Part shown: one piece after another, positions 16,975 to 24,731 of the stretch
How positions within the stretch are numbered: position 1 is the first letter of the stretch
Layout: each line of letters starts with the position of its first letter
Source: KBS-96 sp964247975
GTDB lineage: Bacteria > Acidobacteriota > Terriglobia > Bryobacterales > Bryobacteraceae
Direction: 5' to 3'
Length of the DNA: 64,000 nucleotides
NCBI GenBank assembly: GCA_964247975.1
Contig: CAXTWH010000002.1
Span: forward strand, 134,323 to 198,322
The notes under the pieces: model-generated
What the model was told of the DNA's origin: nothing
The model's database searches: none
Seen by the model: the letters and a program-made list of their open reading frames with translations, nothing else
Position numbers and translations under genes: made by a program

Positions 16975-18009
16975 ATGAAAAAAAATCCCTTGTATAATGC
17001 GGAGTATCTTTTCTTGTTGTGTGGTTTGGGCCTTGTTCTTACATCAATGGCACACGCTCAAAATCACGCTGCTGACTTGCCCACTTCTCAACTTCTCAGT
17101 CAGCCCGGCCCCACGTTTCGCCTCGACGATGCCGCGCTCGGCTCGCCTATTTCGGTCATCGCTTACGGCGACATGCGCTTCACTGATCCGGCCAACACTA
17201 CCGCCACCAATCCGGTTATTCGCAAATGGCTGGTTCAAAAAATCGCTGAGGAAAAACCAGCGGCGGTTCTGCTGAATGGCGACGTGCCTTTAGCGGGCGA
17301 TGTGGTCAATGACTACACCGTGTATAAGCAGGAATCCCGGCCTTGGCGTGATGCGGGCCTCCATGTTTATCCGGCTCTGGGCAATCACGAGTTTCACGGG
17401 CCCGACCCGCAGAAGTGCCTGGAAAACTGGTGGAACGCCTTCCCGGAATTCCGTCAGCGGCGCTGGTATTCAGCGCAGTTAGGTTCGCGCTTGTACGCCA
17501 TCGCGCTCGATAGCGATGCTTCCTTATTGCCCGGCAGCGACCAAAATCAATGGCTAGAAAAACAGATTTCCGGTCTGCCTTCTTCGGTCGATTTCGTCAT
17601 CATCAGTCTTCACCATCCGCCCGTTGCCGACATCCAAACCCACATCGAAGTGGACCACAATCCGCGTCCCAATGAGATTGCTCTGCGCGATCTGCTATCG
17701 AAAGAAAGCAGTCAAACCCATGCCCGGTTTCTGGTCAGCGCGGGCCATATCCATAATTATGAGCGCCACTTACAGGATGATGTCGTGTATCTGGTTTCCG
17801 GCGGCGGCGGAGCCAAACCGTACTTTGTGGAGCGCACCAAAGATGATCTGTATCAAAGCGCCCTGTTTCCTAACTACCACTACATCAAATTTGTTCTTCA
17901 ACCGGACCGCCTTCATGCCACCATGTACCGGGTGACCAACCCCGAATCTCAAACCCTGGCAATGGAAGAAAAAGACACTTTTGATGTGATGGTGAAGCCG
18001 CGTCAGTAA
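16975..18009 (+). CDS. Secreted calcineurin-like metallophosphoesterase
   Basis: A 344-residue phosphoesterase. The ATG at 16975 gives a signal peptide (LFLLCGLGLVLTSMAHAQ) and is preferred to an upstream start inside the previous gene. Metal-site blocks in order: YGDMRF (the usual GDxH histidine is replaced), LLNGDVP, LGNHEFHG, LHHPP and AGHIHNYERH. The last block resembles purple acid phosphatases. Likely a periplasmic or secreted phosphatase; substrate unknown. Operon partner is the upstream propeller protein. Confidence 0.85.
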   Translation: MKKNPLYNAEYLFLLCGLGLVLTSMAHAQNHAADLPTSQLLSQPGPTFRLDDAALGSPISVIAYGDMRFTDPANTTATNPVIRKWLVQKIAEEKPAAVLLNGDVPLAGDVVNDYTVYKQESRPWRDAGLHVYPALGNHEFHGPDPQKCLENWWNAFPEFRQRRWYSAQLGSRLYAIALDSDASLLPGSDQNQWLEKQISGLPSSVDFVIISLHHPPVADIQTHIEVDHNPRPNEIALRDLLSKESSQTHARFLVSAGHIHNYERHLQDDVVYLVSGGGGAKPYFVERTKDDLYQSALFPNYHYIKFVLQPDRLHATMYRVTNPESQTLAMEEKDTFDVMVKPRQ

Positions 18010-18018
18010 ACAATTCAC

Positions 18019-18271
18019 TTACCTGCGGTCTCGGCGATGGATTCTGACCAGCTCCATCACGCTGTTCTCAATCAGACCCGGATGGGTTTTTCTCGCCTGA
18101 GCATGGCCGTAGTTCATCAGGTCTTCAAGCGCGGATTTCTTGCGCTCGTGCAGACCGCGCAAAATGAATTCACCAGCCATCTCGTTCAGCGGATTTGTGC
18201 TCGCGCTCCACCGCTTCCTGTACGGCTGCCAGGATAGGACCGGGAAGTATCATATTGATTTGGCTCGCCAT
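18019..18271 (-). pseudogene. Frameshifted ribbon-helix-helix antitoxin-like gene
   Basis: Reading the minus strand from the ATG at 18271 gives MASQINMILPGPILAAVQEA, then a stop after 33 codons. Removing one A from the AAA at 18194-18196 joins it to a second frame that continues NPLNEMAGEFILRGLHERKK and ends IHRRDRR at a TAA (18019-18021). The repaired product would be 83 residues with the look of a small antitoxin. No toxin follows, because the metallophosphoesterase ends 10 bp away. A single-base insertion or a sequence error explains it. Confidence 0.55.
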
Positions 18272-18334
18272 AAAAATATTACTGCCAGGAAAGCACTCCT
18301 GGAAGGTTCAGGACGGCCACAGATCAAGTGTTAC

Positions 18335-18509
18335 TGATTTTCGTCGCGGTGTCTTTCATGACGCCGAGAAACTGATCATGGCTATCGGCGAGTCTATCGA
18401 CCAACATAACGCAAGCCCTCAACCATTCATCTGGACTGCCAAAGCTTCCGATATTCTGGAAAAAGTCAAGCGCGTACGCCGCACCTTGAATAATCGGCAT
18501 TCTGCTTGA
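18335..18509 (+). mobile_element. IS630-family transposase, C-terminal remnant
   Basis: About 55 codons in frame ending at the TGA of 18507-18509. The segment has an F..DAEKLIMAIGESI helix, DQHNASPQPFIWTAKASDIL and EKVKRVRRTL, closely matching the last part of IS630-type DDE transposases (the HN.HPKPF.WTA..D.IL pattern). The catalytic DDE region and terminal repeats are absent. The last 44 bp overlap, on the opposite strand, the 3' end of the TetR gene at 18466, which therefore takes its tail from this remnant. Confidence 0.7.
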
Positions 18510-19158
18510 CGCACACCACTAGAGCGCCACGCCAGTATTCAGTCAACGCTTCTGTTAACTCTTTGTTGAAGTCCGGGTATAAAGGTGCTAGCGCAGGCTC
18601 GTCTTTCCTGTTTTTTAATTCCTGGCAAGGATGGGAAAACTGCCATAAGCCGCGCGTCAACGCAAAGGTGCGCATCAGCAAGCGAATTCCATGCCCAGGC
18701 GACAGCCGCAGCGCATGTTCGACGATGATCCCGGTTTCTGTGAGTTTGGCCGCAAAAGTAAACTTGAAGTCGCGCAGTTTGGCGGGCTCCAGATTTTTTT
18801 CAAGCACCCCATACCCCAGAGCATCGAGGCGAAGCAGTTCCGGATGCTGATGGAGGTAGTCAACATAGGTTTTAAGAAATGCCGCAATCCTATCCCGTCG
18901 TCTTCCTTTCGTATTTTTGAACGTAGCTTCAATCTCGCCAAACAAAGTGAGTAAGCCTTCCAGCAGGAGAGCAATGAAAATTTCCTCTTTGGTTCGAAAA
19001 TACAAATACACTGTTCCCTTTGCCAGCCCTGCTGCGGCGGCGACCTGCGCGGCAGCGGGCAAACTGCCGTTACCTGCAATAAACAAGGCGCTTGCCGCGT
19101 TCAAAATAGTTTTCCGGCGTGCCTGCTTATCTTCGGAGGCCATCGCGTGCTGAACCAT
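18466..19158 (-). CDS. TetR/AcrR family regulator of the adjacent SDR gene
   Basis: A 230-residue regulator. The helix-turn-helix region is LPAAAQVAAAAGLAKGTVYL followed by YFRTKEEIFIALL (about residues 33-65). It lies 10 bp downstream of the short-chain dehydrogenase on the same strand. Two tandem palindromes upstream of that gene are its likely binding sites. The C-terminal 15 or so residues (VVCVKQNADYSRCGVRA) come from the antisense strand of an IS630 remnant and look unlike a normal TetR tail; the original end was probably lost. The helices before that seem complete. Confidence 0.85.
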   Translation of the reverse strand: MVQHAMASEDKQARRKTILNAASALFIAGNGSLPAAAQVAAAAGLAKGTVYLYFRTKEEIFIALLLEGLLTLFGEIEATFKNTKGRRRDRIAAFLKTYVDYLHQHPELLRLDALGYGVLEKNLEPAKLRDFKFTFAAKLTETGIIVEHALRLSPGHGIRLLMRTFALTRGLWQFSHPCQELKNRKDEPALAPLYPDFNKELTEALTEYWRGALVVCVKQNADYSRCGVRA

Positions 19159-19168
19159 GAATCTATTG

Positions 19169-19951
19169 TTAGCTCTTTGACAGGCGGAGAGCTAGTTTGG
19201 CTTGAAAACGGCGGCTGATCAAGCGAGTGCTGAATGCCATGATCCTGTTCAAACGACCAGCAATTACGCTGGATCTGCCGGCAAACAGCGCGTTGAGTCC
19301 AATTTCAGCAACTTTGACTGGCGAAAGCATAGTTCGCCGGAACGACGCCGGAGGACGATAATCGGCAACATCAAAAAAGCCAGTATCCATAAGACCGGGC
19401 GACAACACCGTCACGCCAACTTTAGGAGCAAGCTCAACATGCAGAGCCTCGCCCAATGACAAAACGAAAGCTTTTGCTGCTGCATAAGCCGCCAGAATCG
19501 GCGTCGGCTGGTAAGCCGCCAAGCTCGCCACCAGGAGAATACGTCCGTTTCCTCGCGCGGCCATGCGCTTACCAAAAACATAGGTCAGTTCCGTTACTGC
19601 AAGAACGTCGAGCTGAAGCATCGCCCGGAGACGGTCCGGGTCGTGGTCAACAAAAGCACTGTTCAGCCCGAACGCGGCATTGTTGATGAGGATATTTGGC
19701 TCAATCTCACGTTTAGCAAGGCGGCATTGAAGCATTACCGCGCTGTTTGTCTGGCCTAGGTCGATGGCTTCGATGACGATCTCAACGCCATGCCGCTGCC
19801 TGAGTTGTGCTGCCAGCTGCTGCATCGGCTCCTCGCGGCGAGCCGCCAGAACTAAATTGATCCTTCTCGCGGCTAATGCTGTCGCAAACTGCGCTCCAAG
19901 CCCGCTCGATGCCCCGGTTACCAGAGCCCACTGTTCACTTGACCGGTTCAT
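19169..19951 (-). CDS. Short-chain dehydrogenase/reductase
   Basis: A 260-residue classical SDR. The cofactor motif is TGASSGLGAQFA (about residues 13-24), NNAAFGLNS replaces the usual NNAG, catalytic serine is in LLVASLAAYQ and the YxxxK pair is in YAAAKAFVLSLGEAL. The LAARREE block after the second strand (arginines) suggests NADP(H). An AGGAGG Shine-Dalgarno sits 6 bp before the ATG. It leads a two-gene operon with a TetR regulator and is preceded by paired palindromes. Substrate unknown. Confidence 0.9.
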   Translation of the reverse strand: MNRSSEQWALVTGASSGLGAQFATALAARRINLVLAARREEPMQQLAAQLRQRHGVEIVIEAIDLGQTNSAVMLQCRLAKREIEPNILINNAAFGLNSAFVDHDPDRLRAMLQLDVLAVTELTYVFGKRMAARGNGRILLVASLAAYQPTPILAAYAAAKAFVLSLGEALHVELAPKVGVTVLSPGLMDTGFFDVADYRPPASFRRTMLSPVKVAEIGLNALFAGRSSVIAGRLNRIMAFSTRLISRRFQAKLALRLSKS

Positions 19952-19962
19952 ATCAGCCTCCT

Positions 19963-20001
19963 AAATGACCCATAGTCATTGTAAATGACCATTAGTCATT
20001 T
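19963..20001. promoter_or_regulatory. Two tandem palindromic operators upstream of the SDR-TetR operon
   Basis: AAATGACCCATAGTCATT (19963-19980) and AAATGACCATTAGTCATTT (19983-20001) are near-identical palindromes built on ATGAC-N5-GTCAT, with a 2-bp gap and a 20-bp centre-to-centre spacing, about two helical turns. They lie directly upstream of the AGGAGG of the SDR gene, so a bound dimer pair would block transcription. The co-transcribed TetR protein is the obvious ligand. A TACAAT box between them on the minus strand may be the -10. Confidence 0.75.
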
Positions 20002-20161
20002 CTTAAAAGATTTTTGGAAAGCTGCTCTCTTTTAAGCATTCACTTCTGCTGCAAACAAGGAAAGAAAGCCTTCCTCGCGAATACTTTGGCGAGTTCAATA
20101 CTTATGTGATTACAACTTGGTTCGGCAGTCTTTCAACAGTAGGACGTCACCCCGGATGTAG

Positions 20162-20833
20162 TTACTCGCGATGCTCAGTTCTAAGCGGCAGGTATTTCTG
20201 CGGCACACTCTCGACACTTTGCCATGCAACTTGAAAGTGACCTTTGTAGCCAAACAGCGGACCCCATGTTCTGTTTTGGACGTCGACTTCGATGCGAAAA
20301 CACCGGGCGCTCTCGTCATACCATTCGCAGACCTCGGCCAGCCCCGAAAATAACATAGGAAAGGAGAAGCTTACCGGTCCTTCGTAAAATCGCTGCGCAT
20401 CAGAACGTAATGCGATACCGCCATTCGGAGCTACCTTGATGTCAATATCTACCGCTAGATGCTGATGCGTTCCAAGATAATCGACGATTCGACCCCGCTG
20501 CTCGCTGTAGATCATGTACGCATCGAATCGGCGTGGTCGTCTGGCTTGAAAAGTTCGAATCCAGGTAACCGTTTCCCGCCCCAATGAATCGACGTAAGCG
20601 TAATTCAAGATCTGAAACGGAATGTTTCGCCCACTCTCCGGGAACATGATGCTCCGCCATGACCCGATGTAGAGGAACGGTAGCGTATAAATTGGACCGT
20701 GCCAGATCTGTTCCATAACGCCGGTGCCAATTCCCGCTATTTTGTCCGCGCTGGAGAAACCGAACCGTCGCTGAATCTCGGGGTGAAGCCGTGTGAAATC
20801 GGAACCCAAAACGCGCTCGTATATGGATTTCAT
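20162..20833 (-). CDS. DUF4166-domain protein
   Basis: A 223-residue protein matching the DUF4166 pattern: an N-terminal YERVLGSDFTRLHPEIQRRF, then a lipid-binding-like core (GTGVMEQIWHGP, YAYVDSLGRETVTW). No catalytic residues are evident. Members often follow DoxX or epimerase-type genes, as here, with a 7-bp gap after the SRPBCC-DoxX gene. The core may be a lipocalin or START-like barrel; function unknown. Confidence 0.78.
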   Translation of the reverse strand: MKSIYERVLGSDFTRLHPEIQRRFGFSSADKIAGIGTGVMEQIWHGPIYTLPFLYIGSWRSIMFPESGRNIPFQILNYAYVDSLGRETVTWIRTFQARRPRRFDAYMIYSEQRGRIVDYLGTHQHLAVDIDIKVAPNGGIALRSDAQRFYEGPVSFSFPMLFSGLAEVCEWYDESARCFRIEVDVQNRTWGPLFGYKGHFQVAWQSVESVPQKYLPLRTEHRE

Positions 20834-20840
20834 GACGCGC

Positions 20841-21773
20841 TCATTTCAGCGGTCGCCGGAGGCAGTGCGCCGCCGAGGGAAGCTCACTCGCGGATAGATA
20901 GCCGAGCGCCGACAACATGATCATCGCAATGTTCAGTGTAACGGGATTAAATGCAGCAAAGAGGTATGACGGCGATTGCAGTGCGACACTCAGAAGCGCT
21001 CCGAGCATCAGCACCGCGTTTATTACAAAGAACGGGCGCCAGCGCCAAAGCAATAAAGCGAGTACGCCGAATACCACTTCCACAACACCGATTACAGGCA
21101 CCATCTCAATCGACAGGCCCGCAGCCCTGGTCATTGTTTTTTCGTCCGCACTGGGGAATAGTAACTTCGGAATGAGTCCCTGCCATAACCAAATGAATGC
21201 AATGCAAGCGCGTGCGCATGCGTGCATCAGCGCCATTCGGAAAGAGGATTCGGGTGGAATTTCATGTTCGATCCACAAGCGAAGTCGATCGAAACTCCAG
21301 GCTGTTGCCCAACCGATTAGCGGTCGAAACGCAAATCGGTCAAAAAGCCTGCCGACGGCGCCGAATCGGGTGTCATAATCGTACCAAGTCAGGAAACGAA
21401 CGCATGCTCCTGTGGGAACGTACTTCCAGTACCCGGAGCCTTTCACGATAAGCGACTTCGGATCTTTTGACCAGAACGAGAGCGCGGAAGTTCGCGTGCT
21501 GCTGAGATCCGTGCGTGTCCCGGTGCTTTCTCCCTCGCCTTCGATTTTCAACCCGAAGCCAATTCGTGTCGAGTAAAGAAATCTTTGCGGCTCTAGCTCA
21601 GAACGTCTGGACAAGTACTCAATTCTTGTGAAGCGCAGATCCCACTTTTGGTGCAGTTCAGGAGTCTGAGTACGCCGCCAGATCTCGTCAACGGTTGATC
21701 GTATGGAAATTTCGACATAGATGCCTGGGGCTTCGGCCACAAGAGAACAATAACATTCAGCAAGAGCAAACAA
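20841..21773 (-). CDS. SRPBCC-like domain fused to DoxX-like membrane domain
   Basis: A 310-residue two-domain protein. The N-terminal 170 residues look like a START/SRPBCC ligand-binding fold (IYVEISIRSTVDEIWRRTQT, then WYDYDTRFGAVGRLFDRFAF). The C-terminal 130 residues carry about four transmembrane helices of the DoxX type (ACIAFIWLWQGLIPKLL, VFGVLALLLWRWRPFFVIN). It precedes the DUF4166 gene by 7 bp. The set suggests a membrane-associated lipid or redox process; nothing more specific can be read. The start could lie at a downstream codon nearer the SRPBCC core. Confidence 0.75.
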   Translation of the reverse strand: MFALAECYCSLVAEAPGIYVEISIRSTVDEIWRRTQTPELHQKWDLRFTRIEYLSRRSELEPQRFLYSTRIGFGLKIEGEGESTGTRTDLSSTRTSALSFWSKDPKSLIVKGSGYWKYVPTGACVRFLTWYDYDTRFGAVGRLFDRFAFRPLIGWATAWSFDRLRLWIEHEIPPESSFRMALMHACARACIAFIWLWQGLIPKLLFPSADEKTMTRAAGLSIEMVPVIGVVEVVFGVLALLLWRWRPFFVINAVLMLGALLSVALQSPSYLFAAFNPVTLNIAMIMLSALGYLSASELPSAAHCLRRPLK

Positions 21774-21802
21774 GCATCTTGCTCAATTCAACACTGGCGT
21801 GA

Positions 21803-22627
21803 TTACGATCTGGCAAGCTCCGCCATCGCCAACTCAGCAACATCAAGATAAAAATCTGGCCTGTCACCGTCGTTTAAACACCACGCTGCCGACAAACCGG
21901 CATGGCAAAGCACCCATTGCAGCAGTTGCCTGCGCTCCAAACCTGCTGCTTGAGCGATCACATAAGATTGTTGAGCCAAACGGTTCGGCGCAAGAGCGAT
22001 CTCACCATTCGGATTGCAGAAGATGTTGGCATACTCGAAACCGCGTTCTCCGCGCAAACCTTTAGGGTCAATAGCGAGCCATCCTTGCGAACCGAAATCG
22101 AGGATGTTGCCGTGATGAATATCGCCATGCAGAATAACGGCTTCCCGTGGCGCTGTCAGTAGTTCGCGGGCCGTAGCAGCGGCAAAAGCGAGAATGCCCC
22201 CATGCTGCATCGCGGCTGGTTTCAGTTCCCGAAACCAACGCGCCAGAGGAATCGTTTCCGGCGGTGGATTGATTCTTGGCGCATGAAGTTGCGCTGCTAC
22301 CCGGCAGAGAATCCGGCTGGCTTCTTCATCGTTTCCGTTTTTAGCGAGGTCCGCCAGCGTGGTTTTATCTTCGGCCCGCTCCAGCAGCAGCGCTTTATCT
22401 TCATGGTGGGCGATCACTCGTGCTGCGCCCTGACCGCTCCACCACAGCATAAGCGCGCCGCCGCAGCGCTCTTCTTCTGCTTGCGCAATTTTCAGCATAG
22501 CCGGTTTCCCATGCCGGCTTACCGGCAGCAGTCTGCTGCTGTGGGTCACAATCGGCGCTCCGTCCGATATCAGATTCCAGCGTGTGAGATAAGGCTCGAA
22601 AATTTGGTTCACATTGAAGCTTTGCAA
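21803..22627 (-). CDS. Aminoglycoside/streptomycin phosphotransferase-like (APH(6) family)
   Basis: A 274-residue kinase-fold protein. The catalytic loop HGDIHHGNILDFG (about residues 165-177) and metal-binding IDPKG (about 184-188) match the APH(6)/hydroxyurea phosphotransferase family. The N-lobe has PAMLKIAQAEEE with the ATP-binding lysine. Its chromosomal setting and lack of mobile flanks suggest a native phosphotransferase; whether it modifies streptomycin cannot be told. It is 30 bp downstream (in its own direction) of the NIPSNAP gene's upstream region, so it is divergent from it. Confidence 0.83.
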   Translation of the reverse strand: MQSFNVNQIFEPYLTRWNLISDGAPIVTHSSRLLPVSRHGKPAMLKIAQAEEERCGGALMLWWSGQGAARVIAHHEDKALLLERAEDKTTLADLAKNGNDEEASRILCRVAAQLHAPRINPPPETIPLARWFRELKPAAMQHGGILAFAAATARELLTAPREAVILHGDIHHGNILDFGSQGWLAIDPKGLRGERGFEYANIFCNPNGEIALAPNRLAQQSYVIAQAAGLERRQLLQWVLCHAGLSAAWCLNDGDRPDFYLDVAELAMAELARS

Positions 22628-22662
22628 GTCTGTAAAAAGTGATTGAACTATGATGTGCTGAG

Positions 22663-23100
22663 ATGCTTACCCTTCCCGCTAAATACCTTTCGCTTCCGGC
22701 GGCAGCACTTTTGTTGGCTGCCGGTTACACATTCGGAAATCGCCAGAACACGGTTCACGCTGATTCCACCCTCGTTTATGAGCTGCGAACTTATCATTGC
22801 GCTCCCGGCAAGCTGAATGATCTGCTGACGCGCTTCCGGGAACACACCACTACGATCTTTGAACATCACGGAATGCACAACGTTGCTTATTTTGTTCCCA
22901 CTGACGAGCCGCAAAAAGACAACACGCTGACATACATTATTTCTCATCAGAGCCGTGAACAAGCAAAAGAAAACTGGAAAGAATTCAATGCTGATCCGGA
23001 ATGGCAGAAGGTGAGAACCGCGTCCGAAGCTAACGGGAAAATAGTAGAAAAAGTAGACAGCACATTCATGGCTGCCACCGATTTTTCTCCTTTAAAATAA
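22663..23100 (+). CDS. NIPSNAP-family protein, exported
   Basis: A 145-residue protein. Residues 1-33 are a signal sequence or anchor (LSLPAAALLLAAGYTFG). Then comes a NIPSNAP ferredoxin-like fold: VYELRTYHCAPGKLNDLLTRF, and WKEFNADPEWQKVRTASEAN at the end. NIPSNAP proteins are small dimeric alpha/beta barrels of unknown general function. Divergent from the APH gene, 35 bp apart. Confidence 0.83.
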   Translation: MLTLPAKYLSLPAAALLLAAGYTFGNRQNTVHADSTLVYELRTYHCAPGKLNDLLTRFREHTTTIFEHHGMHNVAYFVPTDEPQKDNTLTYIISHQSREQAKENWKEFNADPEWQKVRTASEANGKIVEKVDSTFMAATDFSPLK

Positions 23101-23193
23101 CGCGGTAAACACCGGTGAAATAAGGCTTTCGCGGCTCATGCTGTTGGAACGTTTCCTTCTCCCCATACATCCAATATTTGGAGAAAGAAATAT

Positions 23194-24183
23194 ATGACTC
23201 GCGTATGCCATCCGATTGCTAAGGCGCTAGCCGGGTTGTTTGTGGCGGCCTTGTGCGCTTATCCGCAGGCCACCATCTCCGCCCGGCCAGGCACTATCAA
23301 TTATCTTGAGGGTCACGCCTCGATTGATGGGCAGGAGATTGATCAAAAACAGATTGGTCATCTTAATCTCGACAACAATCAAACCATTCGCACTGATGTA
23401 AACAGCAAAGCAGAAATCCTGTTGACGCCGGGAGTATTCCTGCGTTTGGGAAATTCGAGCGAAGCGAAGATGATTACTTCTTCGCTGACTGACACCAGAG
23501 TGGCCGTCACTCATGGCGAAGCTTTGGTGGACGTTGCTCAGTTGTACAAAGAAAATAACATTCACATTCTCGATGACGGCTCTTCCGCTCATCTGGAGAA
23601 AACCGGACTTTACCGCTTCAACGCGGATAATCCGCAAATTGCCGTTCTCGATGGCAAAGCTACCGTACTAGACGGCGACAGCAAAGTTGACCTGAAAAAG
23701 GGTCATGAAGTGAGCTTGAATTCGGCCAAACTTCGCGCCGACAAATTTAACACCAAGCAGGAAGATGATTTATATGCTTGGAGTAACCTGCGTTCTGAAT
23801 ACGCTGCTGAAGCCAGCTACGCTTCTGCCCGCAGTATCACCGTCAATAATTTCGGCGGCTATGGCGGTTGGGGTACCGGCTGGTTCTGGAATCCATGGTA
23901 TAGTTCTTGGGCTTTTGTGCCTGCCAGCGGTTTTGCTTATAGCCCGTTCGGCTGGGGCTTTTATTCCCCCGGCTTGGCCTATTATGCTCCGCTGTACTAC
24001 GCTCCTGGGCGTAACCGCCCGGTTCCGTTGGCTGGCGGCCGATTGCCCGTAGTTGCTGGAGTACTTTCTGGAGCGACCCGTCCCGCTATTCTGGCTCGGC
24101 CCCGCGCTTCGTTTACAGGCGGTTCCGGTTTCGCTGCTCCTCGCATGGCTGCGCCCCGCATGGGTGGTCTCGGTCGTCGCTAA
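23194..24183 (+). CDS. FecR-domain exported protein with aromatic/Gly-rich tail
   Basis: A 329-residue exported protein. After a signal peptide comes a FecR-like region (about 30-190) with GTINYLEGHASIDG, TDVNSKAEILLTPGVFLRLG and a second strand set ending DLKKGHEVSLNSAK. The C-terminal 120 residues are rich in Gly, Tyr, Trp, Pro and Ala (GGYGGWGTGWFWNPWYSSWA). There is no transmembrane helix or ECF sigma gene beside it, so it is not a classical FecR regulator. It is more likely a surface or matrix protein. SD GGAGAAAG precedes the ATG. Followed by a strong terminator. Confidence 0.8.
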   Translation: MTRVCHPIAKALAGLFVAALCAYPQATISARPGTINYLEGHASIDGQEIDQKQIGHLNLDNNQTIRTDVNSKAEILLTPGVFLRLGNSSEAKMITSSLTDTRVAVTHGEALVDVAQLYKENNIHILDDGSSAHLEKTGLYRFNADNPQIAVLDGKATVLDGDSKVDLKKGHEVSLNSAKLRADKFNTKQEDDLYAWSNLRSEYAAEASYASARSITVNNFGGYGGWGTGWFWNPWYSSWAFVPASGFAYSPFGWGFYSPGLAYYAPLYYAPGRNRPVPLAGGRLPVVAGVLSGATRPAILARPRASFTGGSGFAAPRMAAPRMGGLGRR

Positions 24184-24204
24184 TACACCAGTTCAAAACT
24201 CTCG

Positions 24205-24236
24205 AAAGCCGGTCAGATTATCTGACCGGCTTTTTT
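24205..24236. terminator. Rho-independent terminator shared by convergent genes
   Basis: A 13-bp stem (AAAGCCGGTCAGA / TCTGACCGGCTTT) with a 3-base loop is followed by a T run at 24231-24236 on the plus strand, terminating the FecR gene. An A run precedes the stem, so it can also work on the minus strand, where the stop codon of the ybaK-like gene lies in the loop. Confidence 0.85.
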
Positions 24237-24715
24237 GTTTTAGGTTTTGGCCGCGAAATCTCGCCTGTTTGCGCTTTTGTAATAGCGATGTAGTCGTCCG
24301 GCTTTAATAAAATTTGCGTGCCCCGCACTCCGGCGGAAATTGAAATGGCATCGAACAAAATCGCGGTTTCCTCCAGGTAAACCGGATAATACTTTTTGCA
24401 GGCAAGCGCGGTAACGCCGCCTCGGATGTAGCCGGTTAACGGTTGAACTTCTTTCAGGGGAGCCAGTTCCATTTTTTGTTCCCCCGTCAGCTTCGCCAAA
24501 GCTTTTAAATCCAGTTCATCGCTGCCCGGAATCACGGCCAGGTATACAGCGCCGGTTAAGCCTTTCACCACCAGGGTTTTAAAAACCTGTTCCGGCGGCA
24601 GCCCGATTTTGCCTGCCACCGTTTCCGCGCTTAAATCGTCCGGGTCTACCTCGTACTCGCGCAACTGGTAAGCGATCTGCTGTTCATCCAGAATGCGTAC
24701 AGCATTAGTGCGCAT
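24218..24715 (-). CDS. ybaK: Cys-tRNA(Pro)/Cys-tRNA(Cys) deacylase YbaK-like
   Basis: A 165-residue editing enzyme that removes cysteine mischarged on tRNA(Pro). Family blocks: YQLREYEVDPDDLSAETVA, EQVFKTLVVKG with the catalytic lysine, AVIPGSDELDLKALAKLTG, GYIRGGVTALACKKYYPVYL and GVRGTQILLKPDDYI. The last codons and stop lie inside the terminator hairpin shared with the FecR gene. The EAL gene is 16 bp upstream on the same strand, so the two may be co-transcribed. Confidence 0.9.
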   Translation of the reverse strand: MRTNAVRILDEQQIAYQLREYEVDPDDLSAETVAGKIGLPPEQVFKTLVVKGLTGAVYLAVIPGSDELDLKALAKLTGEQKMELAPLKEVQPLTGYIRGGVTALACKKYYPVYLEETAILFDAISISAGVRGTQILLKPDDYIAITKAQTGEISRPKPKTKKPVR

Positions 24716-24731
24716 GTTTCCGCAGGCCTGT

